Position numbers and translations under genes: made by a program
DNA from: Rhodanobacteraceae bacterium
GTDB lineage: Bacteria; Pseudomonadota; Gammaproteobacteria; Xanthomonadales; Rhodanobacteraceae
NCBI GenBank assembly: GCA_027019085.1
Contig: JALUXG010000012.1
Span: 1-64,000, forward strand
Length of the DNA: 64,000 bases
Direction: 5' to 3'
Shown: in pieces, positions 19,634 through 28,171 of the stretch
Layout of the letters: every line of letters begins with the position of its first letter
How positions within the stretch are numbered: the first letter of the stretch is position 1
The notes under the pieces: generated by a model
The model's database searches: none
Told to the model about the DNA's origin: nothing
Seen by the model: only the letters and a program-made list of their open reading frames with translations

Positions 19634-20398
19634 ATGCATCGCATCGACCTCAATTGCGACATGGGCGAATCGTTCGGCGCCTGGAACATGGGTGCTGACG
19701 AGGCCGTCATGCCCTGCATAAGCTCGGCCAACATTGCCTGCGGCTTTCATGCCGGTGATGCGTCGGTGATGCGTCGGACAGTCGCCGCCGCAGTTGCTGC
19801 CGACGTGGCCATCGGTGCGCACGTGGGCCTGCCTGACCTTGCAGGGTTCGGCAGGCGCAGGATGGCGCTTGACCCTCAGGCCGCCTATGACATCACCGTG
19901 GTGCAGATCGGCGCGCTTGCCGCCGTGGCACACACGCAGGGCGCACGCCTGCGGCACGTCAAGCCGCACGGGGCGCTCTATCACATGCTCGATGAAGACT
20001 CCGCACTCGCCGAAGCCACGGCACGCGCCATCCGCGATGTGGACGCCCGTCTGTATGTGTTTGGCCGCTCCCAGGGCCCGTGGCTCAGGATGGCCGCATC
20101 CATGGGGCTGGAGGTATGTCACGAAGTCTTTGCCGATCGCACCTACCGCGATGACGGCACGCTCATGCCGCGTAGCGAACCTGGCGCCAGTCTTCACGGC
20201 ATGGAGGCAGTGACTTCACAGGCCGTGCGCCTGGCACAGGGGCAGGGCGTTGTCACCGGCACCGGAAAAATGCTTTCCCTCAAGGCCGATACCCTGTGTA
20301 TCCACGGCGACCGTGACGATGCCGGCACGCTGGCGCAAACGCTGCGTCGGCACCTGGAATCGGCCGGTATCCGCATAGCGCGCCACGAGCCCGGATGA
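19634..20398 (+). CDS. pxpA: 5-oxoprolinase subunit A (LamB/YcsF family)
   Basis: A 254-residue LamB/YcsF-family protein. Start at ATG 19634 gives the family N terminus IDLNCDMGESFGAWNMG. Other signatures are SSANIACGFHAGD, IGAHVGLPDLAGFGRR, VKPHGALYHM, EVFADRTYRDDGTLMPR and LCIHGD. It binds 5-oxoproline in the three-subunit 5-oxoprolinase. Five bases separate it from pxpC, so the three genes form one operon. It ends convergently three bases from lptG. Confidence 0.94.
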   Translation: MHRIDLNCDMGESFGAWNMGADEAVMPCISSANIACGFHAGDASVMRRTVAAAVAADVAIGAHVGLPDLAGFGRRRMALDPQAAYDITVVQIGALAAVAHTQGARLRHVKPHGALYHMLDEDSALAEATARAIRDVDARLYVFGRSQGPWLRMAASMGLEVCHEVFADRTYRDDGTLMPRSEPGASLHGMEAVTSQAVRLAQGQGVVTGTGKMLSLKADTLCIHGDRDDAGTLAQTLRRHLESAGIRIARHEPG

Positions 20399-20401
20399 TC
20401 C

Positions 20402-21499
20402 TCAATGCTGGCGGCGGAAATACACGCTGGCAAGCGCGATCAGGAACAACGACGGAATCAGATTGGCAAGCAGGGCCGGTACGCCGTAGACCATGCCCAT
20501 GTTGGTGATCACGCGCTGCAGGAAATACCAGCCGATGGCCAGCAGCATGCCGATGAAAATGCGCCGGCCCAGCCCCCCCGAACGCACGCTGCCAAAGGCA
20601 AAGGGCATGGCACAGAAGACCAGCGCCAGTACATTGAGCGGGAACAGGGCATGTCCCCAGAAGGCATTGGCATACGGCGCCGAATTGAGCCCGTTGGCGG
20701 ACAGGTAATGCATGTTGCGAAGCAGGTCCGGCATCGACAGGTACTCCGGATGCACCAGCGACTGCTTGAGGACTTCGGGATCCAGGTCGGTGTGCCAGGG
20801 CATGGAGTCCACCGTCGAGGTCTGCACACGCTGGTCGTCGACACGACTGTCCCTGACCTGATGAAGAGTCCAGCTGCCCTTGTCCCTGGTGGCATCGCGG
20901 GCACGCAGGAAACGGGTGAGCTGACCGTCATCGGCAATGGTGTATTCACGGACATCCAGCAGACGGATCGAATCGGCACCGTTCGGATTCCGAATCGCCA
21001 CGGCGTACCGGGCATTGATGAACTGCGGCCCCTCCTTCACCCACAGCCCGCTGCCGTAACTCAGTGCGATCCGTCCCGAACGCGACTGCAATTGCAGCGC
21101 ATTGGCCCGCTGGTCGCCCACCGGCCCGAGTGTCTCGCCCATCAGCATCACCAGCAGCGCGAGCGCACCCGTCGCCAGGACGACCGAAAGCACGATGCGG
21201 AATTTCGACATGCCGGCAGCACGCAGCGCCGTCAGTTCCCCCGATGCCGCCAGGCCGCCAAGCCCGAGCAGGCCGCCGATCAGCGCTGCGCTGCCAAAAT
21301 GCTGGTAGAGGCGGCGGGGCAGGGTCAGGACGATGAACAGCAGGGCGTCGGTGACGGTGTAACCGTGTTCACCCACGCGCGACAATTGCCGTACCAGCTG
21401 GTTGAGGGCATCAAAGCCGGTCAGCACCAGCCAGACGATGAGGATTGAACCGATCACGCTGGTGGCAATCAGGCGGTCGGCCCGTTTGATGCGAATCAT
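20402..21499 (-). CDS. lptG: LPS export permease LptG
   Basis: A 365-residue YjgP/YjgQ-family permease. It has two N-terminal and about four C-terminal membrane segments, with a periplasmic beta-jellyroll-like region between (about 130-260). The N-terminal IATSVIGSILIVWLVLTGFD and the cytoplasmic GELTALRAAGMSKFRI block fit LptG better than LptF. With LptF and LptB it extracts lipopolysaccharide from the inner membrane. LptF is normally adjacent; here the neighbour is instead a glycosyltransferase, with a four-base overlap at the LptG start. An LptF gene must lie elsewhere if the assignment holds. Confidence 0.85.
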   Translation of the reverse strand: MIRIKRADRLIATSVIGSILIVWLVLTGFDALNQLVRQLSRVGEHGYTVTDALLFIVLTLPRRLYQHFGSAALIGGLLGLGGLAASGELTALRAAGMSKFRIVLSVVLATGALALLVMLMGETLGPVGDQRANALQLQSRSGRIALSYGSGLWVKEGPQFINARYAVAIRNPNGADSIRLLDVREYTIADDGQLTRFLRARDATRDKGSWTLHQVRDSRVDDQRVQTSTVDSMPWHTDLDPEVLKQSLVHPEYLSMPDLLRNMHYLSANGLNSAPYANAFWGHALFPLNVLALVFCAMPFAFGSVRSGGLGRRIFIGMLLAIGWYFLQRVITNMGMVYGVPALLANLIPSLFLIALASVYFRRQH

Positions 21500-23076
21500 G
21501 GCGTATCAGCTTGCCCGTTGTCAGACGGCAGGACACCAGAATGGCCGGTTTGCCAGGCACGGACCACCCCGCGCCGACGCCAGGTGCCTTCGGCACTGGA
21601 GCTGACCTGCGGGCAATCTGCCAGGTCCTGACGGAAGGTCGCGACGTTGATCTCGCGATCGAGTACGAACAGCACGCTGCCATGACGACGCAGTTCGGTA
21701 CAGGCCTGCCCGATAGCCGCATCACCGTTCCAGGCAATGCCATACACCGGCATGTTCATGTACAGGCGCAATCCCCAGGGAGTGTGTTCCTCGATCTTCA
21801 CGCCATGCGAAGTGTCCTGCACGAAGCTCAGGGCCTTGTAGGATTGCGGATTGACCAGTGCGCCAAGTTCTGCCGCACGAACCTGGTCATCGGCACGTGG
21901 GTCACCCAGATAAGACACGCCGGCCTTGATCACCAGCATGACCACGATCCAAAGCGCCAGCACCATTTTCTGCTGCCAGGAGGCAAGATTGAACGCGGGG
22001 CGCACGCTGCGCGCCAGCATCAGGGCCAGCGGCACGAACAGCGGCAGCACATAGACCGACAGGCGCGACTTGGCCACGCAGAACACGAGCAGCGGAATCA
22101 GGAACCACAGCAGCAGGAACAGGGAAGGGGAGGCCTGCCTCCACGCCTGTTTCCAGCGGTCGACAGACAACAAGCCAAGCAGGCCCCTGCCCAGCGGCAC
22201 CCACCAGGGCAGGGTACCGACCAGAAACACCGGACCGTAGGCGCGTATCCATCCATACCACTGCGGGTTGCGGTTGTGGATGCCGGTGAAGATGCGATCG
22301 TACACCTCGTCCTTGAGGTAGTAATCGAGCAAACCCGGATATCGAGCCATCACCACGGCATACCAGAGCAGGCCGGTCACGAGGAAAATGGCCAGACCCG
22401 GGAGCCAGAACAAACGCCTGACACCTGCCCATCCTCCCTGTCTTGCAATGAATGGCAAGGCGCCCAGCAAGGGCAGCAGACCCGGCGGGCCCTTGGTGAC
22501 AAAGGCAAGTCCGAAGCCCAGCCACATCAGGGCGATCCCCTTGCGGGGCGCCATGGGCAACGATGGCGATCCGAAGTATGCCCGGATCAGGCCGTACATC
22601 GCCAGAGCCTCGAACAGGGTGAGTAAGGTATCCGTGCTGGCCACGTTGGCGGCAAAGAACGGCCCGAGAAACGTGGCATAGATGAGCGGTGGGAGCCACG
22701 CGCGATCCGGCATCAACACACGCGCCATGGCCAGCACCAGCAGTACGGTCAACACGAAGGCCAATGCATTGGGAGCACGAACAGCCCAGGTATTGCGACC
22801 GAAGACCTCCACGGATGCCGCAATCGCCCAGTAGGTCATCGGCGGCTTGGTGAAGTTGCTGCGATCGTCGCTGTAGGCCGGCGCAAGATAGTTTCCCGAA
22901 TCGAGCATCTGCAGCGCGCCGCCGGTATAGCGGCCCTCGTCCGTGTTCCACAGCGCACGCGTGCCCTGGAAGGCAAACCCGAGGACGAGGGCCAGCAAAA
23001 GCAGTCCGATCCAGGTACGGCGGGTTTGCCGATCGTCATGTGTGTGGCGGTCGGCAGGATTACGGGGCGTGGGCAT
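21496..23076 (-). CDS. ArnT-like / family 39 membrane glycosyltransferase
   Basis: A 526-residue integral membrane protein of the GT39/PMT (ArnT-like) superfamily. The first outer loop has WNTDEGRYTGGALQML, with the conserved acidic pair that binds the lipid-linked sugar donor, and NFTKPPMTYW, matching the KPP signature of ArnT. About ten or more hydrophobic segments follow, then a soluble C-terminal domain. It would add a sugar from an undecaprenyl carrier to lipid A, a glycan or a protein. Coupling to lptG by a four-base overlap favours LPS. The exact sugar is unknown, so no symbol is given. Confidence 0.8.
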   Translation of the reverse strand: MPTPRNPADRHTHDDRQTRRTWIGLLLLALVLGFAFQGTRALWNTDEGRYTGGALQMLDSGNYLAPAYSDDRSNFTKPPMTYWAIAASVEVFGRNTWAVRAPNALAFVLTVLLVLAMARVLMPDRAWLPPLIYATFLGPFFAANVASTDTLLTLFEALAMYGLIRAYFGSPSLPMAPRKGIALMWLGFGLAFVTKGPPGLLPLLGALPFIARQGGWAGVRRLFWLPGLAIFLVTGLLWYAVVMARYPGLLDYYLKDEVYDRIFTGIHNRNPQWYGWIRAYGPVFLVGTLPWWVPLGRGLLGLLSVDRWKQAWRQASPSLFLLLWFLIPLLVFCVAKSRLSVYVLPLFVPLALMLARSVRPAFNLASWQQKMVLALWIVVMLVIKAGVSYLGDPRADDQVRAAELGALVNPQSYKALSFVQDTSHGVKIEEHTPWGLRLYMNMPVYGIAWNGDAAIGQACTELRRHGSVLFVLDREINVATFRQDLADCPQVSSSAEGTWRRRGVVRAWQTGHSGVLPSDNGQADTP

Positions 23077-23433
23077 GAACGGTCAATCCTCGAGTGGACG
23101 CGCCACGCACATGCCGGCCCGCCGTATTGAACAAAACGCTACATAGCTTAATACCCCCAACCCCAAGCCTCCATGATTGGTTTCATGCGAGGGTTGATCC
23201 AAGATGAAATGTGAAAGCGAAGTGCGAGCTCTTGCACATATTTCATCTGAATACATGTAGTTACTCGTGTGATCTCGAAAAATTATGCTGCGTCGGCATA
23301 AGCCATCCCCGAACTGGCATGACAGGAACGTACTCTATTTTACATAATATACATTATGCGCAATTTATCATGAGCATGCAGGCGTGCCGCCTGATGCACT
23401 TCCCGCTGTACGCTGACGCCTGCGGCACACGCT
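23077..23433. other. Dyad-rich AT-rich spacer
   Basis: No credible gene in 357 bases. Several inverted repeats stand out. A nested one at 23202-23248 has an outer stem AGATGAAAT/ATTTCATCT and an inner stem GTGCGA-GCTC-TTGCAC (one G-T pair). Others are TTATGC-N7-GCATAA (23283-23301), CATAAT-N4-ATTATG (23343-23358) and GCAGGCGT/ACGCCTGC (23378-23385 and 23416-23423). Flanking genes both run on the minus strand. The spacer could hold a small RNA, a terminator for the oxidoreductase operon, or promoter elements for the glycosyltransferase gene. Confidence 0.45.
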
Positions 23434-25695
23434 TCAGGTCTTGAACTCGTGTTGTGACAACGGGATGCTGCGGATGCGCCTGCCGATCAGGTGGGAAACG
23501 GCATTGACCACGGCGGGTGGCGTTGCCGGTAGCGGCGGTTCGCCGATGCCGCCCATCTTCGCGCCGCTCTCGACAATGCGCACATGGACGCGCGGCATGC
23601 GATCAGGCGGCAGGATCCTGTACTTGTCGAAATTGCGGGCCACGGGCATGCCATGCTCGTAGACGGTCTCCTCGAGCAGCGTTTCGGACAGCCCCAGCGA
23701 TACGGCACTGGCGACCTGCGCCTCGATGATGGCGGGATTGACAATGCTGCCCGGGTCAATGGCCTGCCAGACATCGTGGACGCGTACCTGACCGTTCTCG
23801 ATGGAGACCTCGGCCATCGCCGCCGCCTGGCTGCCGAACGGCGATGCCATGGCCACGCCGCGTGCACGGCGTGAACCGTCAGGCGCGGTGAACGGGCCTC
23901 GTTTCCAGTCCCCGGCAAGATCGGCCAGTTCGCGCAACAGGTGCGTCAGGCGTGCATTGCCCTCAAGCAGCCGCAGCCGCAGTTCGAAGGGGTCCTGCCC
24001 GCCCTTGTCGGCCAGTTCATCGAGAAACGTCTCGTAAAAGAAGTCGTTCATGGAGTGGCCGACCGAGCGCCAGTAGGCAAGTGTCGCCGGGGTCTTCATG
24101 TACAACTGCGCAATACGCCGGTTGGGAATGGCGTAGGCCTTGCCGGCAAGACCTTCCACCGCACTGGAATCGACCTTGCCGCGGCGTTTGTTGGCCACGC
24201 CCTCACTGGCACCTTCGGTGACCGCGACCGCTTCCAGGGCCACCGGCAGACCCCGTGCGTCAAGTCCGCCGCGAAAGCGCACCACCGACATGGGGCGCAT
24301 CGGATCGCGCAGGAATTCCTGTTCCCGACTCCAGATCAATTTCACAGGCCGTCCCGTGGCCCTGGCGAGTTCGATCGCCTGCATGTAGGGAACGCCCGGT
24401 CCGTAGAGGAAATGGCGGCCGAAGAAACCGCCGAGCATGGGTGAATGCACGGTGATCCGGTCCGGATCGAGCCCGGTTTTCTTCGCGATGTCGGCCTGGA
24501 ACATGTCGGGTGCCTGGTTGGGCACCCATACTTCCAGCGAACCGTCGGCATGGAACCGGGCCAGAGTCGAGGGTGGCTCCAGTTGCGCGTGATGCAGGTA
24601 CTGGCTCCAGTACGTGGCATCGACCACGGTATGCGCGTTGTCCAGTGCCTTGCCGGGACGGCCTGCCGATTCTGCCGTTTCGCCCTCACCTTTGGCACGA
24701 AGAAGCTGTTCCCGGTAAGCCTGGGTCGAAAAGTCGGCCGGCATGACGCGCGCCGAAGCATCGGCCGCGGCTTCCTTCCAGTCCACTTGCGCGGCATCGA
24801 CTGCCTTGCGGGCCACCCACCATCGTTCGGCGACGACCGCGACAGCACCGGGCAAACGGTGCACCGAATGCACGCCCTTCATGGCTTTCAGCTGAGCCTC
24901 GTTGCGGAACGTGCCAACCGTCATGCCCAGTCGCGGCGCGTGCTGTACCGCTGCATGCAGCATGCCCTCGACACGGATGTCGATGGTGTACTGCGCCCTG
25001 CCCGTCGATTTGGCGTAGGCGTCCACGCGCTTGACCGGCTTGCCGATCCAGCGGAACTGCGCGGGATTCTTGAGCTTCACGCTGTCAGGAGCGGGAACCG
25101 GAAGATCCAGCGCCTGTGGCGCGAGTTCGCCATAGGTCAAGCTCTTTCCCGAGGCGGCATGCACCACCCTTCCCGGCTCGGTATCGAGCTTGTCGACCGC
25201 AACACCCAACCGCTTGGAGGCGGCCTGCAGCAACATGCTGCGCGCCAGTGCACCGAGTCTGCGCATCGTCATGTAGCTGGAGCGCACCGACATGCTGCCG
25301 CCGGTGATGCGCATGCGTCCGTTCACGACCTGGAACTGGTGTCCGGTTGGGGCGTTGTCCACGATGAAGCTTGCCGGATCGGCATCCATCTCTTCGCCGA
25401 CGATCTGGGCCATGGCGGTGAATACGCCCTGCCCACCCTCGTTGAATGGACTGTAAAAGCGGATGCGGTTGTCGGGCCGGATTTCGAGAAAGGCCGGAAC
25501 CCGGGTTCCCGGTGCCATGGCTTCCGATGCACCCGAGGCGCGCGCCTTGCCGAGGGGAAGACCGAGGCCCAGCACGAAGGCGCCCGCGGAAACGCCGGCC
25601 GAAGCCAGCAGGAACCGGCGCCGCGAAAGATTGACCGGGAGTTCGCCGGACGGAAAGAATTCGCGTGTGGTGGCGATCTCTTCTGGATTGTTCAT
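23434..25695 (-). CDS. Molybdenum hydroxylase large subunit (IorB-like), Tat-exported
   Basis: A 753-residue xanthine oxidase-family large subunit of the isoquinoline 1-oxidoreductase / membrane-associated aldehyde dehydrogenase type. A twin-arginine signal, SRRRFLLASAG, precedes a hydrophobic stretch at about 30-50. The molybdopterin domain ends with GGIGEPPLPATPPAVVNAV, whose glutamate is the conserved catalytic base. It would hydroxylate an aldehyde or N-heterocycle with water as oxygen donor, in the periplasm. ATG 25695 overlaps the stop of the small subunit gene by four bases; the longer frame upstream is antisense-like. Substrate is unknown. Confidence 0.87.
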   Translation of the reverse strand: MNNPEEIATTREFFPSGELPVNLSRRRFLLASAGVSAGAFVLGLGLPLGKARASGASEAMAPGTRVPAFLEIRPDNRIRFYSPFNEGGQGVFTAMAQIVGEEMDADPASFIVDNAPTGHQFQVVNGRMRITGGSMSVRSSYMTMRRLGALARSMLLQAASKRLGVAVDKLDTEPGRVVHAASGKSLTYGELAPQALDLPVPAPDSVKLKNPAQFRWIGKPVKRVDAYAKSTGRAQYTIDIRVEGMLHAAVQHAPRLGMTVGTFRNEAQLKAMKGVHSVHRLPGAVAVVAERWWVARKAVDAAQVDWKEAAADASARVMPADFSTQAYREQLLRAKGEGETAESAGRPGKALDNAHTVVDATYWSQYLHHAQLEPPSTLARFHADGSLEVWVPNQAPDMFQADIAKKTGLDPDRITVHSPMLGGFFGRHFLYGPGVPYMQAIELARATGRPVKLIWSREQEFLRDPMRPMSVVRFRGGLDARGLPVALEAVAVTEGASEGVANKRRGKVDSSAVEGLAGKAYAIPNRRIAQLYMKTPATLAYWRSVGHSMNDFFYETFLDELADKGGQDPFELRLRLLEGNARLTHLLRELADLAGDWKRGPFTAPDGSRRARGVAMASPFGSQAAAMAEVSIENGQVRVHDVWQAIDPGSIVNPAIIEAQVASAVSLGLSETLLEETVYEHGMPVARNFDKYRILPPDRMPRVHVRIVESGAKMGGIGEPPLPATPPAVVNAVSHLIGRRIRSIPLSQHEFKT

Positions 25696-26213
25696 GCGTG
25701 GGCACCCCCATCGCGGTTGCTCGCCCGGGCCGCCTCGGCTCGTGCCTTCTCGGCCTCGGGCGAAGGACCGCCGTTCACAAGATCCCGGACGGTCGCATGA
25801 ATCGCGTTGTAGGTGCCGCAACGGCACAGGTTGGTCATGACCGCGGCGATCTCGTCATCGCCCGGTTGCGGCGACTGCTTGAGCAGCGACGTCGCGGCCA
25901 TGACCTGGCCGGACTGGCAGTACCCGCACTGTGGCACCTGATGGGCTACCCAGGCGGCGACCACCCGCCGTCCTGCAGGATCATCCTCGACGCCTTCGAT
26001 CGTGGTGATCTTCCGCCCCGCCACGCCGGCCACCGGGGTGACACAGGAGCGGATCACCCGGCCGTCGAGCAGCACCGAACAGGCACCGCACTGGGCAATC
26101 CCGCAGCCGTACTTGGTTCCGGTCAGACCCAGTTCGTCACGCAGGACCCAAAGCAGTGGTGTGTCGGCATCGGACTCGACCGGATAGCTCTTGCCGTTGA
26201 TTTCCAGTTCCAT
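25692..26213 (-). CDS. Molybdenum hydroxylase 2Fe-2S small subunit (IorA-like)
   Basis: A 173-residue small subunit with two [2Fe-2S] clusters. Plant-ferredoxin-type ligands are C37, C42, C45 and C57; the helical cluster uses C96, C99, C130 and C132 (CGYC and CRCG). It passes electrons from the molybdenum centre of the large subunit to an acceptor, often a cytochrome c in this type, since no FAD subunit is encoded nearby. It has no signal peptide of its own and would be exported with the Tat-tagged partner. Downstream gene overlap is four bases. Confidence 0.92.
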   Translation of the reverse strand: MELEINGKSYPVESDADTPLLWVLRDELGLTGTKYGCGIAQCGACSVLLDGRVIRSCVTPVAGVAGRKITTIEGVEDDPAGRRVVAAWVAHQVPQCGYCQSGQVMAATSLLKQSPQPGDDEIAAVMTNLCRCGTYNAIHATVRDLVNGGPSPEAEKARAEAARASNRDGGAHA

Positions 26214-26283
26214 CGCACGGCCCTCGAGGTTTTGACGATTCGCACTTCAATGTAAACCGATCGACGGCGATGTGCCATCCACC

Positions 26284-26922
26284 TTACGGAAGGAACCGCC
26301 CATGGCGGGCATCATCGAGAAGCGACACTGCACGCATCAGGTCCTCGCGGGTATCCACATCCGGAGATTCCGGCGCGTCCAATGCCTCGACCCGCCCGGA
26401 TTCGCGTTCCAGCAGTGCATGGGCGCCACGGGCATCTTGCCATGTGGCCAATTCGGCCAGCATGTCGCGCGGAAACAGCACGGGCGGTCCGGTCCTGCCG
26501 TCATGGCCCGTGGCGATTATGGAATGCGCGTGTTCACGATGACGTGCAAGCATGCGCTGCAGATGTCCGGGTGCGGTCAATGGCTGGTCGGCAAGACATA
26601 CCAGAAGGCCTGTCGCATGCGCATGGACTTCGAGCACATGACGGGCCGCCCGGGCGATCGAGCTGCCCAGCCCACGTGGCCAGTCGTCGTTTCGCACGAT
26701 CTGCAGCGGCAGATCGATCAGCGACTGTTCGACGGCCCCGGCGTGGGCACCGGTCACCACCACCAGCGGACACGACAGGCTCAGGAGCCGTAACGCCAGG
26801 TACCGGCACATCGGCTGCCCGTGGATTGCCGCCAGTTGCTTGATGCCCCCGAAACGGCGGCTTTCCCCTGCGGCCATCAGCGCGATGATCGGCCCTGCCC
26901 CGGTGGCGGCCTGCGGATTCAA
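26284..26922 (-). CDS. mocA: Molybdenum cofactor cytidylyltransferase (MocA-like)
   Basis: A 212-residue nucleotidyltransferase. The N-terminal nucleotide-binding motif is LMAAGESRRFGGIKQL, close to the MocA/MobA LAAGxSxRxGxxK pattern; the metal-binding CLADQPLT block is also typical of MocA. It would attach CMP to molybdopterin, giving the MCD form of cofactor used by many xanthine oxidase-family enzymes. The start overlaps the stop of the XdhC-like gene (ATGA), and the iorAB-like genes follow, so it serves that enzyme. Confidence 0.85.
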   Translation of the reverse strand: MNPQAATGAGPIIALMAAGESRRFGGIKQLAAIHGQPMCRYLALRLLSLSCPLVVVTGAHAGAVEQSLIDLPLQIVRNDDWPRGLGSSIARAARHVLEVHAHATGLLVCLADQPLTAPGHLQRMLARHREHAHSIIATGHDGRTGPPVLFPRDMLAELATWQDARGAHALLERESGRVEALDAPESPDVDTREDLMRAVSLLDDARHGRFLP

Positions 26923-28004
26923 TTGAACGATCCCGTCGTTGTGCGCAACGGTCCGCCCGGGCGCCGGCGGATCGTGGCGAGGATCTCGGCGAGAATCGAC
27001 AGGGCGATCTCGGCAGGACTTTCCGAGCCGATGTCGAGTCCGACGGGGCCGTGGACAGCAGCTTCCTCGATCCCTGCGCGCGCCAGCACACGGCGCACGC
27101 GAGCGCGTGCGCCCAGCAGCCCAAGATAAGTCAGCGGGATGCCCTGCAATGCGGCCAGATATTCGGCATCTTTTTCCAGATTGTGGGTCATCACGACCAC
27201 CGAAGTCGCAGCATCCGGTGCCAGGGATGCAACCAGTCCGTCCGGATGCGACACGAGCTTGCGGGTACCCTCCGGCACCGGAACATCACGCAGGCGATCG
27301 GCATCGAAGTCGACCAGATGAACGACCCAGCCCAGACCAAGCGCCGGGGAAAGCAGCGCCCGTGCCGTGGCACTGCTGCCAATCACCACCAGCGCGGGAG
27401 GGGGGATCAGCGGATCGACAAGCACCGAGAAGCGTCCGCGCGCATTGTCGATCACGGTACTGAAGGCCTGTCCGGAGGGGGCATCCGCATGCTCGCGTAT
27501 CGCTTCCAGCAGCGTCTTGTCGTCGATGCCGTCGTAAAGCAGGCTGTCTTCGCACCAGAGCGCATGGCGCGGCGGCAGTACCTTGTCGTCACGCGCATAC
27601 ACCGTGGCCATGCGGCCAGGCCGACGCCGTTCCAGGCAGTTTGCCAGGGCTGTCACCCAGGCCGGTTCACGGGTTCCATCCACGGGCTCGATCAGCACCT
27701 CCAGGGTGCCGCCACAGCCCATTTCCATCAACACGTCCAGTCCCGAGTCATGATCGTAACGCACCTGCCTGGCCTGCCCATCGGCGATCACTTCCATGGC
27801 GCGAGTCACGATATCGTGTTGAGGACAACCACCCGACAATGCGCAGACACTGCTCCCATCGGCACGTACAAGCATGCGGGTGCCGGTGCGACGGAACGTG
27901 GGACCGCGGGTCTGCGTGAGGGTGACCAAAGCGGCACGCGCTGGCCCGGCTTGCTGGCTCCGCAGCGCAGCCAGAAGAGGCAGGAGTTCCTCCGGGCCAT
28001 TCAT
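26919..28004 (-). CDS. XdhC/CoxI-family molybdoenzyme maturation factor
   Basis: A 361-residue XdhC/CoxI-family protein. The N-terminal XdhC/CoxI domain shows TLTQTRGPTFRRTGTRMLV, ALSGGCPQHD and MGCGGTLEVLIEP; the C-terminal Rossmann-like part has VIGSSATARALLSPALGLGW and TYLGLLGARARV. XdhC proteins bind and sulfurate the molybdenum cofactor and load it into the hydroxylase. I chose ATG 28004 (MNGPEELLPLL) over ATG 28070. It is the first gene of the operon xdhC-mocA-small-large subunit, divergent from the GGDEF-EAL gene. Confidence 0.87.
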   Translation of the reverse strand: MNGPEELLPLLAALRSQQAGPARAALVTLTQTRGPTFRRTGTRMLVRADGSSVCALSGGCPQHDIVTRAMEVIADGQARQVRYDHDSGLDVLMEMGCGGTLEVLIEPVDGTREPAWVTALANCLERRRPGRMATVYARDDKVLPPRHALWCEDSLLYDGIDDKTLLEAIREHADAPSGQAFSTVIDNARGRFSVLVDPLIPPPALVVIGSSATARALLSPALGLGWVVHLVDFDADRLRDVPVPEGTRKLVSHPDGLVASLAPDAATSVVVMTHNLEKDAEYLAALQGIPLTYLGLLGARARVRRVLARAGIEEAAVHGPVGLDIGSESPAEIALSILAEILATIRRRPGGPLRTTTGSFN

Positions 28005-28171
28005 GAGCAGGGGCGATCCTGGGATTTCACTGTCGACATGCTCGCATTGTGCATGATGACGTCCTCCCATGCGCCAGTGTTGCCGTATCGATCAAGATGG
28101 CCAACACTGTGCATACCCGCAGGGGGCCATTACCGCTCTGCAGGACACATCGCATCACGGCTGCCTTCGCA

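Noticed and set aside
23211-23444. 77-codon plus-strand frame in the dyad-rich spacer
   Set aside because: It has no ribosome-binding site and runs through several inverted repeats; the protein is cysteine-rich noise.
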